The translations under genes were made by a program, and so were the position numbers. 64,000 bases of DNA from contig NZ_PDUD01000017.1 in assembly GCF_002646595.1 (NCBI RefSeq), forward strand, positions 248,001 through 312,000, read 5' to 3'. Shown here one piece after another: positions 8,837 to 18,081 of this stretch. Below the pieces are notes generated by a model, which searched no databases, was not told the DNA's origin, and was given only the letters and a program-made list of their open reading frames with translations. The stretch comes from Flavilitoribacter nigricans DSM 23189 = NBRC 102662 (GTDB taxonomy: Bacteria; Bacteroidota; Bacteroidia; Chitinophagales; Saprospiraceae). Position 1 is the first letter of the stretch. Each line of letters opens with the position of its first letter.

Positions 8837-10663
8837 ATGGAAAACCCGAGCAGATTATTCGATTTCATTCATTACCAGCAGGCTAAATTCCCGCAGGAAA
8901 AAGCTTTTAACCATAAAGTAGGAGACGACTGGGTCCACTACTCTACCGATAAGATCATTGAACTGGCCAATAAGGTAAGTTGCGGACTATTGAAACTGGG
9001 CGTTCAACCCGGCGACAAGATCGCGCTGGCTACTTACAAAAACCGGACGGAATGGGTGATCATGGATATCGGCATGAGCCAGATCGGTGCGATCAACGTA
9101 CCAGTATATCCCACGATCAGCCCGGGTGAATACGAATACATCTTCAACGATGCGGAAGTGAAGCTCGCTTTCGTCGGGGTGGATGACCTGTACGATAAAG
9201 TGAAACGGGCCCAGGCCAATGTGCCTTCGCTGACCAATATCTATACTTTCGACCGGGTGGAAGGCCGCCCCTACTGGGAGGAGATCTTCAGTGATGAAGG
9301 TATGGATCAGGTCCGGTCCATTATGGCTTCGATAGATCCCGAATCCCTGGCGACCATCATCTACACCTCGGGTACCACTGGGAAACCGAAAGGCGTCATG
9401 CTCTCGCACCACAACATTGCGAGCAATGTCTTTGCCGTTGCCGGAGAGATCCCGCTCCAGCAGGGGGACCGCGTGCTCAGTTTCCTGCCGCTTTGCCACA
9501 TTTTTGAGCGGACCCATACTTATTCCGAGACCTATATGGGGACGAATATGTACTATACCGGCACGGACAATCTCGGTGGAGAAGAGGGAGACATCCAGGC
9601 GGTGAAGCCGCATTTTTTCACCTCGGTGCCCCGCTTGCTGGAAAAGGTATACGAAAAGATCTACGCCAAAGGGGAAGGGCTCAGTGGTATGACCAAAAAG
9701 CTTTTCTTCTGGGCCCTCAGCCTGACCGAAGATTTTGAATACGACAAGCAATTCAGTGGTCTGGACGGCATTAAGCGCGGTCTGGCCGATAAACTCATTT
9801 TCAGCAAATGGCGCGCTGCCCTCGGCGGCGAGGTCAAGGGCATTTTGTCCGGAGCGGCTCCGCTGCCCGCCAAGATCGCCCGCGTCTTTTCGGCCGCCGG
9901 GATCCCGATCCGGGAAGGTTACGGATTGACGGAGACCTCACCGGGGATCGCCATCGGTCGTTTTAAGGAAGGCGGTGCCCTGCTGGGAACCATCGGACCG
10001 ATCCTGCCGGGTATCGACGTCATGATCGACGAAAGCGACGGGGATTACAAACCCGATGAAGGGGAGATCCTGACCAAAGGACCCAATATCATGCTGGGTT
10101 ATTACAACAAACCCGAAGCGACGGCGGATGTCTTTAAAGAGATTGACGGGGAACGCTGGTTCCGGACTGGAGATATCGGCAAACTGGTCAAAGGGCCCAA
10201 AGGCCAGCCGATGCTGAAGATCACCGATCGCAAAAAGGAACTGCTGAAGACGTCCGGCGGTAAATACGTAGCGCCCGCCCCTATCGAAAGCAGCTTCAAA
10301 GAAGAGTTCTTGATCGAACAGATCATGGTGGTGGGTGAACAACGGAAATTTGTTTCCGCCCTGATGGTACCTTCGGAAGAAGCGCTGGAGAAATGGTGCT
10401 CCCGCAATGAGATCCCCTGGAACGGTATTTCTGAGGCCATTCGCCATCCGAAGATCGTAGCCCTCTACCAGAGTATCGTGGATCGCCTCAATCCCAACTT
10501 CAGTCATATCGAACAGATCAAGAAATTTACGCTGCTCGATAAGGTCTGGCAACCCTCACATCCCAACGGGGAAGAAGCGGAACTGACCCCTACCCTGAAA
10601 CTCAAACGCCGGGTGATCCAGCGGAAGTACGAAAAGGAGATTGAGGATTTGTATAACGGGTGA
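8837..10663 (+). CDS. Long-chain fatty-acid--CoA ligase (AMP-forming, FadD15-like)
   Basis: A 608-residue AMP-dependent synthetase that activates fatty acids to acyl-CoA. The P-loop motif YTSGTTGKPKGVMLSH begins near residue 176. The GYGLTETSP motif, the adenylate-binding RTGDIG segment and the ITDRKKELLKTSGGKYVAP hinge follow. The family is complete at both ends. There is no signal or membrane segment, so the enzyme is cytosolic or peripheral. It is transcribed alone and divergently from the S74 gene. It probably serves phospholipid synthesis or beta-oxidation. Confidence 0.93.
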   Translation: MENPSRLFDFIHYQQAKFPQEKAFNHKVGDDWVHYSTDKIIELANKVSCGLLKLGVQPGDKIALATYKNRTEWVIMDIGMSQIGAINVPVYPTISPGEYEYIFNDAEVKLAFVGVDDLYDKVKRAQANVPSLTNIYTFDRVEGRPYWEEIFSDEGMDQVRSIMASIDPESLATIIYTSGTTGKPKGVMLSHHNIASNVFAVAGEIPLQQGDRVLSFLPLCHIFERTHTYSETYMGTNMYYTGTDNLGGEEGDIQAVKPHFFTSVPRLLEKVYEKIYAKGEGLSGMTKKLFFWALSLTEDFEYDKQFSGLDGIKRGLADKLIFSKWRAALGGEVKGILSGAAPLPAKIARVFSAAGIPIREGYGLTETSPGIAIGRFKEGGALLGTIGPILPGIDVMIDESDGDYKPDEGEILTKGPNIMLGYYNKPEATADVFKEIDGERWFRTGDIGKLVKGPKGQPMLKITDRKKELLKTSGGKYVAPAPIESSFKEEFLIEQIMVVGEQRKFVSALMVPSEEALEKWCSRNEIPWNGISEAIRHPKIVALYQSIVDRLNPNFSHIEQIKKFTLLDKVWQPSHPNGEEAELTPTLKLKRRVIQRKYEKEIEDLYNG

Positions 10664-10751
10664 TTTATAACGTATGAAAGTTTGGACGTTGGGATGTTTG
10701 AACGTTATGGGCTCTGCGTCCGGGTGTCTCAACAGCTCTATTTCCTGAGGC

Positions 10752-11666
10752 TTACTCGCGGATCGCCGTAAGCGTACTTTCCTTTTTATCGGCTTTTCGC
10801 ACCCGCCGGCGTTTGGCCCGGGGCGGTATGATGACGGTCTTTTCGGAAGCCACGTACACCTGGTTGTTGTCGATGAAATCAACCGACTCGTACTGGGTAG
10901 CGAAAAAGCACGAAAGTGATTTCCGTTCCATTTCTCCCTCAAAGAATCGGCTGCCGTTAAAGTTCTTGAAAACGAAAAGTGAGGCCGCCGAACTGGGGAA
11001 AAAGCCGAGACACATCTTGAAATTATAACCCACCAGGGCCATGGTTTTTCCGTCCGGGCTAATGGCGGCACCGGTGATCACCCGCTTACGCAGGTAGATA
11101 CTGTCCTGGAGGCGGGCGACCTGCTCCCCGGGATCATCGGCGAGGACGTAGTGTTTGCACTGGTAATTACCGCGACGGAGGCGGTTTTTGGAAAACAGAT
11201 GCAGGCTATCGTTCATCCAGAAAAAGGCCTCCATATCGAAGTTTGCCCATTCCGGTGGCGGCGGGAATTGCTTCTGGTCCTCGTAGGCAAAGCTCAGCGA
11301 ATCCGTTGTTCCCGCTTCCAGATCGTAGCGGTAGATCTTCAGATTCTGGCGGGCATTGGCATTGTTGCCAAAATCACCGATGTAGATCCTTCCCTGATCA
11401 TCGGAGGTAATATCTTCCCAATCGATATGCTGTAGATGCGATAAGGTATCGATACGCAGTAATTTCCCGCGGCCGTCGGTCAGATAGATCATCGGGCCGT
11501 CCCCGCTATCGTTGTGCCACCAGAGGCTGTCCGGACCGGCGATGTATAGGCCGGATGCTTCGGAAAGCTGAGGCGGCAGTTTGAATCGCTTTTTGGGCTT
11601 TTGCTGTCCGAACGAAGGAACACTCAGTAAGGAGAGCAGAAACAACAGTAGACTACATCTAAACAT
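10752..11666 (-). CDS. Exported protein of unknown function, propeller-like
   Basis: A 304-residue protein with a clear signal peptide (ending SFGQ). The mature part has repeated beta-strand motifs: GLYIAGPDSLWWHNDSGD, LRIDTLSHLQHIDWEDIT, and DDQGRIYIGDFGNNANAR, with a Tyr/Asp-rich stretch after them. The WEDIT and GDFGNN motifs recall secreted beta-propeller proteins of the SdiA-regulated/esterase-like type, but I cannot name a family with certainty. The C-terminus is basic (RAKRRRVRKADKKE). The gene is convergent with the acyl-CoA ligase gene and is followed on the same strand by no partner. Confidence 0.7.
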   Translation of the reverse strand: MFRCSLLLFLLSLLSVPSFGQQKPKKRFKLPPQLSEASGLYIAGPDSLWWHNDSGDGPMIYLTDGRGKLLRIDTLSHLQHIDWEDITSDDQGRIYIGDFGNNANARQNLKIYRYDLEAGTTDSLSFAYEDQKQFPPPPEWANFDMEAFFWMNDSLHLFSKNRLRRGNYQCKHYVLADDPGEQVARLQDSIYLRKRVITGAAISPDGKTMALVGYNFKMCLGFFPSSAASLFVFKNFNGSRFFEGEMERKSLSCFFATQYESVDFIDNNQVYVASEKTVIIPPRAKRRRVRKADKKESTLTAIRE

Positions 11667-11716
11667 TAAAGCGGATTTTGTAGTGGGCGGGCCCGGGAGA
11701 TCAGGGCGTGGTCAGG

Positions 11717-12202
11717 TTATTCGGATTTTTCAATGGTACTGGCGTGATCCAGCACAACCTGCCACCGGCCATTGGATCTTTCCAGTCCGTAGCTGATGAA
11801 CATGCGGTGAAAGTAGGGTTTGCCGTTCCGTTCGGGTTCCCGCAGATCGGCTTCCACCAGGGCCGTACCGTGGTCCTGCCCCCAGTTTGCCTGCAGGATT
11901 TGGGTGGTCATGGTCCAGCTGGTATCCTGAAACCATTCCTGGTGATTTTGCAGAAATTCTTCCGCCTTCATAAAGGATGCTCCGTTGGGTAAGACCCAAA
12001 CCAGTTCTCCGCTTTGGGGAACCGTCATTTTTAGTCGGTCGAAATCTTTGGCCGCTACGGCCGCGAGGTGTTCTTCGAGCGCCAGCCGGAAGCTCTCATC
12101 GGGCTTTTCAGCAACAACGGTGGGTGCCGACTCCGGTTGCGCTTCGGATTGACAAGCCGGTATCAGGCCGAAGACCAGTAACATCCAGAACCAAAATTTC
12201 AT
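11717..12202 (-). CDS. Lipoprotein with NTF2-like (SnoaL/DUF4440-type) domain
   Basis: A 161-residue protein. The lipoprotein signal ends at IPAC, giving Cys17 as the lipid anchor. The mature domain begins with a helix LALEEHLAAVAAKDFDRLKMTV and continues with beta strands ending YGLERSNGRWQVVLDHAS. This pattern is typical of NTF2-like cone-shaped domains such as SnoaL or DUF4440. Members bind small molecules or act as enzymes, and nothing here identifies a ligand. It follows the minus-strand glycosylhydrolase gene after a strong terminator, so it is probably expressed from its own promoter. Confidence 0.7.
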   Translation of the reverse strand: MKFWFWMLLVFGLIPACQSEAQPESAPTVVAEKPDESFRLALEEHLAAVAAKDFDRLKMTVPQSGELVWVLPNGASFMKAEEFLQNHQEWFQDTSWTMTTQILQANWGQDHGTALVEADLREPERNGKPYFHRMFISYGLERSNGRWQVVLDHASTIEKSE

Positions 12203-12228
12203 AAGCGTTCTTTTAGTGGCTTAAAATG

Positions 12229-12271
12229 CCGGGAGCAGGGCCCATCTTTCCTGTATACGCCCTGCTCCCGG
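12229..12271 (-). terminator. Hairpin downstream of the family-10-like glycosylhydrolase gene
   Basis: Perfect 13-bp arms CCGGGAGCAGGGC (12229-12241) and its complement (12259-12271) with a 17-base loop lie just after the stop of the minus-strand gene that ends at 12290. Confidence 0.7.
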
Positions 12272-12289
12272 TTTCGCTCCCCGATCGTA

Positions 12290-13984
12290 CTAAAATCTAA
12301 AATCAGGAGTAGCTTCGTCTTCCTTCTTTTCCTTTTTGGAACGCTTGTCCTTCTGCTTTTTCACGCGGCGGTTCTTGATCTTTTTCACCCGCCGCTCCGT
12401 TTTCAGGATGGGTTGCGACTCAGTCGGACGACCTTCCTGGTGCTGGCGGTTGACGGCAGAAACAACGTAGGTATATTGCTTCCCCGCTTCGGCCGAACGA
12501 TCCATAAAGACCATCTTTTTGGCATCCGCCAGGAAGGACGTGACGTGCAGAATATTGCGGGGATCTTCGTAGTCCCCTACCCGCGATCCGTTGAAACGAT
12601 AAACGATATAGTAAGCTGGTTTGATGTAGGTATCATCCTTGTGGGGTCTCCACTTCAGCTTGACGTCGCCGTCCTTGGAACGCACCTTTTTGAAACGCGG
12701 TATCTTGGGTACCCGTCCGGTCTGGTAGTCGATCTGCGGTACCAGCGCGGGTGCCTTGAACGCAGTGCGCAGGGAATCTTTCAGTCCCAGCAGATTGCGC
12801 TTAATGGACTGAGCACTGTAGAAGATGCTGCCGTCCACTTCGATATTATTGCGATTCATCGCGATCTGGCGGGGGATCTCCGTTGGGTCCTGCCATTTCG
12901 GTTCGGGATTATCACCCACCTTGTAGGCCGCCTGACCGATGTAGAGATGCTGATCCTTCACCCGCATACTCCACCAGTTCACCAGTTCGGCGTAATCCGC
13001 GGCGGCAAATCCGATATTCCAGTACAATTGCGGTGCAATATAATCGATCCAGCCGTTTTTCAACCACTTGATGCCGTCCGCGTAGAGGTCATCGTAGGAA
13101 GTGACGCTGGCCGAAGTTTCGGAACCCATGGTATTCTGGCTGCGGTTACTCCAGACCCCGAACGGACTAATGCCGAACTTGACGTGGGGTTTGGACGCGC
13201 GGATACGCTGGGAAATCCCCATGATCAGGTTATCCGTATTGGTTCGCCGCCAGTCGTCGATATTTTTAAAAGCCTGTCCGTAGAAATAGTAGGTAGCACT
13301 ATCCGGGAAAGGCACATCCTTGATCTTATAGGGATAAAAATAATCGTCGAAATGAATGCCGTCCACATCGTAATTATCCACTACTTCACCGACCACTTCG
13401 GCGATGTGTTTCCGTACTTCGGGCACTCCCGGATTCAGGTACATGCGCGTTCCGTAGGTCAGCAGCCAGTCCCGGTGCTGATTGAACACGTGGGTGGGAT
13501 GCAGACCGGCGGTATCGAGGTTGACCGTGGCCCGGTAGGGATTCATCCAGGCGTGAAATTCCATCCCCATCCGGTGGGTTTCCTCCACCATAAATTCCAG
13601 CGGATCAAATTCCGACGGGATCGGCGGCTGCCCCTGTTTACCGGTCAGGAACTTGGACCAGGGCACCAGTTGGGAAGGATAAAAAGCATCACCCGCCGGG
13701 CGCACCTGCACCACTACGGCGTTAAAGCCGAGTCGCTTAAACTCAGCTATTAAATTCTTATATTGTTCTTTGATGGCCACCCGCATCGGAGAAGGCGATT
13801 TTGGATAGTCGGTATTGAAAACCGTAGCGATCCAGACGCCCCGAAACTCCCGCTTGGGCGGGGTGGATTCCGGCTCCCAGTTCGTGGTTGTCACCTCCGA
13901 ATTTACCAGGGCATCCTGGGCACCGGCTCTGTCGGGTATGACGGCCAGCAGGAGGAGGATCAACAGCGTGCATAATCTTAGCAT
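12290..13984 (-). CDS. Secreted family-10-like glycosylhydrolase (GHL10/DUF187)
   Basis: A 564-residue exported protein. The start at 13984 puts the hydrophobic signal MLRLCTLLILLLLAVIP at the N-terminus; an in-frame start 16 codons upstream is less likely. The GHL10 domain opens with FRGVWIATVFNTDYP. It contains VVVQVRPAGDAFYPS, HAWMNPYR, DGIHFDDYFYPY and DYIAPQLYWN, the usual landmarks of this barrel. A fibronectin-III-like segment follows (LKWRPHKDDTYIKPAYYIVY). The tail is extremely Lys/Arg-rich (RVKKIKNRRVKKQKDKRSK). The family is thought to act on bacterial cell-wall or extracellular glycans, but the substrate is unproven. The basic tail might hold the enzyme to anionic surface polymers. 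Confidence 0.85.
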   Translation of the reverse strand: MLRLCTLLILLLLAVIPDRAGAQDALVNSEVTTTNWEPESTPPKREFRGVWIATVFNTDYPKSPSPMRVAIKEQYKNLIAEFKRLGFNAVVVQVRPAGDAFYPSQLVPWSKFLTGKQGQPPIPSEFDPLEFMVEETHRMGMEFHAWMNPYRATVNLDTAGLHPTHVFNQHRDWLLTYGTRMYLNPGVPEVRKHIAEVVGEVVDNYDVDGIHFDDYFYPYKIKDVPFPDSATYYFYGQAFKNIDDWRRTNTDNLIMGISQRIRASKPHVKFGISPFGVWSNRSQNTMGSETSASVTSYDDLYADGIKWLKNGWIDYIAPQLYWNIGFAAADYAELVNWWSMRVKDQHLYIGQAAYKVGDNPEPKWQDPTEIPRQIAMNRNNIEVDGSIFYSAQSIKRNLLGLKDSLRTAFKAPALVPQIDYQTGRVPKIPRFKKVRSKDGDVKLKWRPHKDDTYIKPAYYIVYRFNGSRVGDYEDPRNILHVTSFLADAKKMVFMDRSAEAGKQYTYVVSAVNRQHQEGRPTESQPILKTERRVKKIKNRRVKKQKDKRSKKEKKEDEATPDFRF

Positions 13985-14214
13985 AAGCAGTTCTTGGGGG
14001 ATTTTGTCCTGTTTTTTTGTGTGTAGCAGCATGGCTGTGTCGTTTCAATGTGGGTCCATCTTACGATGGTGGGATGATGGTCGGAAGCCGATCGCACCAG
14101 CTCTAATTGTACCGTAATAACGATGGTAACTCCACGATCTGGTACGTGTACTTACTACCGATAGTTTCAATGTATATCCGAAGATATACAGATTTTCTAA
14201 AATACGCTTTACTT

Positions 14215-14472
14215 ATGAGCCCAAAAAGAAATTGGATAAACGTTTTGATGGTCTTCCTTATTTTAAGCTTCAGCGCCTGTAACACTTCTAAAAACCAGGA
14301 AGATCTAAGCAGTCAGTGCTGCGGGGAATGCATGGAGGCTTTCAGTCAAAGCCCGGTAGCGGTGGGTGCCGCGGGTGCAAATTGTGGTGAATTCACCACG
14401 GGCAAGCCCATTAGTGACCGATGCCGGGAGTATTTTAAAAATAATCCGCGGACGGTGGCGGAGTGTGAGTGA
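14215..14472 (+). CDS. Small Cys-rich lipoprotein, unknown function
   Basis: An 85-residue protein. The start at 14215 is chosen because it begins a lipoprotein signal with the lipobox FSAC; the in-frame start at 14107 would add 36 residues unlike a signal. The mature part has a CCGEC cluster and three further Cys residues, two in NCGEF and RCREYF and one two residues from the end (ECE). The spacing suggests disulfides or metal binding, but I recognise no family. It sits alone between two minus-strand genes and converges on the permease gene 19 bases downstream. Confidence 0.6.
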   Translation: MSPKRNWINVLMVFLILSFSACNTSKNQEDLSSQCCGECMEAFSQSPVAVGAAGANCGEFTTGKPISDRCREYFKNNPRTVAECE

Positions 14473-14491
14473 GGTCACCCTCCACTCCCCG

Positions 14492-17032
14492 TTACCCAAT
14501 CCGCCGCAACACCTCCAGCGGCGGCTCACTGACGATCTCCCGGCTGTTGAACAATCCGATCAAAACGGTGAGCCCGGTAATGATCAGATAGGAATACAGA
14601 GCCGGCATCAGGTTTGGCCGGAAGGGAATATCCAGTTGAAAATAGGCCAGCGCCCAGGCTCCGATCACCGCCAGGAAGAGCCCGGTAATGGTGGCCAAAG
14701 AGCCCAGAATGAAGTACTCCAAACCATTGATCCAGAGAATCTGCCGGCGTTTGGCCCCGATCGTCCGCAAGAGTACGCTTTCGCGAATGCGCTGGTACTT
14801 GCTGAGTAGTACGGAACTGATCAGCACGAGTAAACCCGTCAGGATGCTGAACAGTGCCATAAACCGTACCACAAAAGCCACCTTATTCAGGATCTCATCC
14901 ACCGTTTTCAGGATCATGCTCAGATCGACGACCGATACATTGGGGAAACCCTGCACCAGGGCGCTCTGAAAAGCGATCGATTGGCTTTGATCGGAAGTCC
15001 GGGTGACCACCACGTGGAATTGCGGTGCATTTTCCAGTACGCCGCTCGGAAAGACGACAAAGAAGTTGGTCTGTACCCGCCGGAAGTCCACTTCCCGGAT
15101 ACTGGAAACTACGGTCTCAATGGTACGTCCCTGCACGTTGAAAACCAGTGCGTCCCCGATCTCCGCCTGCATATCGTCGGCGATATTGTCGGCAATGGAT
15201 ACGTAGATGGTGCCGTCTTTAGCCTTTTCGCCGTGCCATTCCCCTTCCACTACCGTTTCCGAATCGATCAGGGTATCCCGGTAAGTTACCCGGTATTCCC
15301 GGTTAAAGACCCAGTTTCGAATCTCCGAGGTGGTATCGGCCTCGTTCTGTGCTTTGGTGATGCCGTTGATGGTTTCCAGGCGCATGGTCACGATGGGCAC
15401 TTCCTGCAGGAGGGGAAGTCCGTTTTGTTCCACCAGCCGGGCAACTTCTTCTTTCTGGGAAGTCTGGATATCGAACAGCACCATATTGGGCCGGTCGCCG
15501 CTTCCCGTCAGGCGCACCTGATCCAGTAGCAGATCGCGGGTGAAGAAGAGGGTGGCCAATAAGGCCGTACCCAGTCCGATGGAGACCAGCAGGATGAGCG
15601 TCTGGTTATTCGGACGAAATAAATTGGCCAGACTTTGCCGCCAGACAAAGCTCCAGTCCCTCGGGAAAAACCGCCGCAGCGCCCAGATGAAAGCCCGCGC
15701 TACCAAGGCCAGTACGCCGAGGGCAATGCCCAGTCCGAGCGGGAACACCAGCGTGTCCTGCCAGCTTTCCGTTTGCCAGTAAGTAAAGAGCGCCACAAAA
15801 ATGGTGATCAGGCCGTATATCACCCACCGCAGGGGATCTGCCGGCATTTTTTCGTCGCCGACCGCCCGCAGGGTACGGAGGGGCGAGGTTCGGCGGATCC
15901 GCAAGAGGGGTAAAAGTGTGAACAGGATTGAGATCCCCATACCCGTCATCAAGCCTTGGACGACCGCTTTCCAGGAAACGTCCGTGCTAATATTTTCCAC
16001 CGGTAAAAAATCGGCCATCACCGCGGGCAGAGCCAGTTGCAGTATGCTGCCCGCCAATACGCCCAACAGCGTACCCAACAAGCCCATAATGGCTACCTGA
16101 ATGAGGTAGATCTGGAACGCCTGACGGCCACTGGCTCCCAGGCAGCGAAGAACGGCTACGGTCGGTACTTTTTCTTTAATGTAGATATGAACTGCACTGG
16201 CTACCCCGATACAGCCCAGCAGCAGGGCCACAAAGGCCACCAGATTGAGAAAGGTCGTAAAATTCCCCAGCGCGTTGCCAATACTGCGTTTACGGTCCTC
16301 CACGGTATCATCGTCCACGCGTTCGGCATCCAGCATCGTTTCGTTATCCTCGATCAGCTGGTCGATATCAAATTCGGGGTCGAACTTGAAGAAATAGTTG
16401 TAGTTGATCCGGCTGCCGCGTTGCACCAATCCGGTCCCATCCAGCCAATCGATGGGGATGTAGATCACCGGTGCGATGGCGGCATTGATACCGGTCCGGC
16501 CGGGCGCGGACAACAGTCGACCGGCAATGCGAAAGGTCAGTTCCCCGATCTTTACCGAATCACCTACTTCCGCACCGTATTGTTCCATCATACTTTGATC
16601 CACCAGAGCGGAGGGGCCACCCACAAAATTCCGGCCGGCGGCCGCGGGTTCCGTGACGAGTTCTCCGTAAAAAGGAAAATTCCCTTCCAAGGCCTGGATA
16701 CTGGCCAGCCGGGTATTATCCGATCCCGGAAAATAAGCCATGGACACAAAACTTACCGTGCGGGCCTGTTCGGTCCCCAGACCGTTCATCCATTCCAGCA
16801 GGCTGTCCGATGGGGGCTGGTTCAGTTCCAGCGCCAGATCGGCTCCCAGTAGGGTCTGCGCTTCCGCGTCGATATCGTTTTGCAGGTTTTCCCCAAAGGA
16901 CTGGATAGCGACCAGGGCCGCAATACCGATGACAATGGAAGAGATAAATAGTAACAGGCGCCCCCGGCTTTGACGACTGTCGCGCCAGGCCATACGAAAG
17001 AGCCAGGAAGTGGGAACGGAATTTTTTGCCAT
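14492..17032 (-). CDS. FtsX-family ABC transporter permease (YbbP-like)
   Basis: An 846-residue membrane protein with about ten helices: one near the N-terminus, two FtsX-type triple-helix cores, and three helices between them. A large periplasmic domain follows helix 1 (MacB-PCD-like). This double-FtsX architecture is that of the YbbAP/LolCDE-related permeases that move lipophilic compounds or drive periplasmic work. The ATPase partner normally encoded beside it is absent here, so it must be elsewhere. A TATATTTG -7 element lies at 17124-17131. Confidence 0.88.
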   Translation of the reverse strand: MAKNSVPTSWLFRMAWRDSRQSRGRLLLFISSIVIGIAALVAIQSFGENLQNDIDAEAQTLLGADLALELNQPPSDSLLEWMNGLGTEQARTVSFVSMAYFPGSDNTRLASIQALEGNFPFYGELVTEPAAAGRNFVGGPSALVDQSMMEQYGAEVGDSVKIGELTFRIAGRLLSAPGRTGINAAIAPVIYIPIDWLDGTGLVQRGSRINYNYFFKFDPEFDIDQLIEDNETMLDAERVDDDTVEDRKRSIGNALGNFTTFLNLVAFVALLLGCIGVASAVHIYIKEKVPTVAVLRCLGASGRQAFQIYLIQVAIMGLLGTLLGVLAGSILQLALPAVMADFLPVENISTDVSWKAVVQGLMTGMGISILFTLLPLLRIRRTSPLRTLRAVGDEKMPADPLRWVIYGLITIFVALFTYWQTESWQDTLVFPLGLGIALGVLALVARAFIWALRRFFPRDWSFVWRQSLANLFRPNNQTLILLVSIGLGTALLATLFFTRDLLLDQVRLTGSGDRPNMVLFDIQTSQKEEVARLVEQNGLPLLQEVPIVTMRLETINGITKAQNEADTTSEIRNWVFNREYRVTYRDTLIDSETVVEGEWHGEKAKDGTIYVSIADNIADDMQAEIGDALVFNVQGRTIETVVSSIREVDFRRVQTNFFVVFPSGVLENAPQFHVVVTRTSDQSQSIAFQSALVQGFPNVSVVDLSMILKTVDEILNKVAFVVRFMALFSILTGLLVLISSVLLSKYQRIRESVLLRTIGAKRRQILWINGLEYFILGSLATITGLFLAVIGAWALAYFQLDIPFRPNLMPALYSYLIITGLTVLIGLFNSREIVSEPPLEVLRRIG

Positions 17033-17123
17033 GTAGGATGTGGGTAAATAGAAATATACTGACCTAAAACTGGTTCGGGAATTCTGACGGTGTACAACAC
17101 CTCAGGGCCAAACCACCGCGCGT

Positions 17124-17131
17124 CAAATATA
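17124..17131 (-). promoter_or_regulatory. -7 promoter element for the FtsX-type permease gene
   Basis: The minus strand reads TATATTTG, an exact TAnnTTTG match, about 93 bases upstream of the start at 17032. The expected TTG box 17-23 bases upstream is degenerate. Confidence 0.4.
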
Positions 17132-17348
17132 ACCTGATCGCTGGATAGTCGAATAGTTTAAACGGTTGGGAAGGGGAATAGTTGAATGAGTTGGTGGCTG
17201 AAAATTCCGAATGAACAGAATAAGATAGAAGATAAGGAAGGCTATCGTTTTACTTTCCGCTATAAAACCGATCAGGACCATCACCTCGGTCCGGCAACTT
17301 CAATACCGGTCGTGCTCAAAGCACAGCGGATCTATCATAAAGGTTTTG

Positions 17349-17383
17349 GCGGGCCATTTTCCTAAATATTGAAAATAGCCCGC
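17349..17383 (-). terminator. Terminator of the hemerythrin operon
   Basis: Arms at 17349-17361 and 17371-17383 (GCGGGCNATTTTC pattern) pair over 13 bases with one mismatch around a 9-base A/T-rich loop, seven bases beyond the hemerythrin stop on the minus strand. Confidence 0.65.
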
Positions 17384-17389
17384 TTAATT

Positions 17390-18040
17390 CTACACCAGCA
17401 GCTCTTCCTGTTCGAAAGTCTGTATTTCCTCGGGGTTTAGGTAAGGTCGTACCCTGGCCACAAAGTCCGGGAATTTGTCTTTGGGACTGCAACCTTTCAG
17501 CATACCGAGATAGACTTTCCGCTGAGGGCCTTTAAGCCGGTTGAACACCCACGGCAGCTGGAATTGCTCGTATTCCTGCAGGTCATACTGCAAAATGCCT
17601 CTTACCACCGCTACGGATTCCACGTAAGTGAACGTCTTGGGTAGAATTTCCATAAGAATTTCCTCCTCGTGTACCAGGTGGTCCCGGTGTTGCTGGATCC
17701 AATCGCGCATGGAGGTCTGAATTTCGTTCAGGTCGCCATTACCGTTCGGCAGCGCTTCCATTTGTTGGCTCAGGCGGTCGAATGCGCGATGTTCGGCCTC
17801 GTGTTCCTCGGTGAACGCGTGGGTGATATTCGGTCGTTTTGCTTCCAACGGCGGATAAAAGGCATTATCCTCCTGATCGGCGTGTAGCTCGATTACTCTT
17901 TTTACCTCGCCAAATACACTTTTTAGCTGGGGAGCAGTTGCCGGCGACAGGGTCTCATTCAAAGCTTCCAGGCGGTTTAATCCGGCGCGGATCGCTTCGT
18001 GGGTGAGCCTCATGATGGAAAAGGGTTGACAAGTTGACAT
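17390..18040 (-). CDS. Hemerythrin HHE-domain protein
   Basis: A 216-residue soluble protein with the His/Glu pattern of a non-heme di-iron hemerythrin-like bundle: His14, His53 with Glu57, His74, His80, His84, His118 and His124 with adjacent glutamates (HEEE). Such proteins bind O2 or NO, or help repair iron-sulfur clusters. The C-terminal 80 residues, with QYDLQEYEQFQLPWVF, are an extra segment of unknown role. A start nine codons downstream (MRLTHEA) is equally possible. It lies 41 bases behind the rhodanese gene on the same strand and probably belongs to its operon. A role in redox or nitrosative stress is an inference. Confidence 0.85.
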   Translation of the reverse strand: MSTCQPFSIMRLTHEAIRAGLNRLEALNETLSPATAPQLKSVFGEVKRVIELHADQEDNAFYPPLEAKRPNITHAFTEEHEAEHRAFDRLSQQMEALPNGNGDLNEIQTSMRDWIQQHRDHLVHEEEILMEILPKTFTYVESVAVVRGILQYDLQEYEQFQLPWVFNRLKGPQRKVYLGMLKGCSPKDKFPDFVARVRPYLNPEEIQTFEQEELLV

Positions 18041-18081
18041 GGAATTAATTTTTTAGTAAAGAATGATTTTGAGATCAGGTT

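Larger units (their letters stand above)
17033..17389. other. Intergenic region without a gene
   Basis: This 357-base stretch holds the -7 element for the permease gene (17124-17131), a low-complexity patch of GAATAGTT-like words (17147-17190) and the hemerythrin terminator (17349-17383). I see no coding sequence or RNA gene in it. Confidence 0.6.

Noticed and set aside
12413-13753. 446-residue open frame opposite the family-10-like glycosylhydrolase gene
   Set aside because: Antisense shadow; the minus strand encodes the recognised GHL10 motifs.
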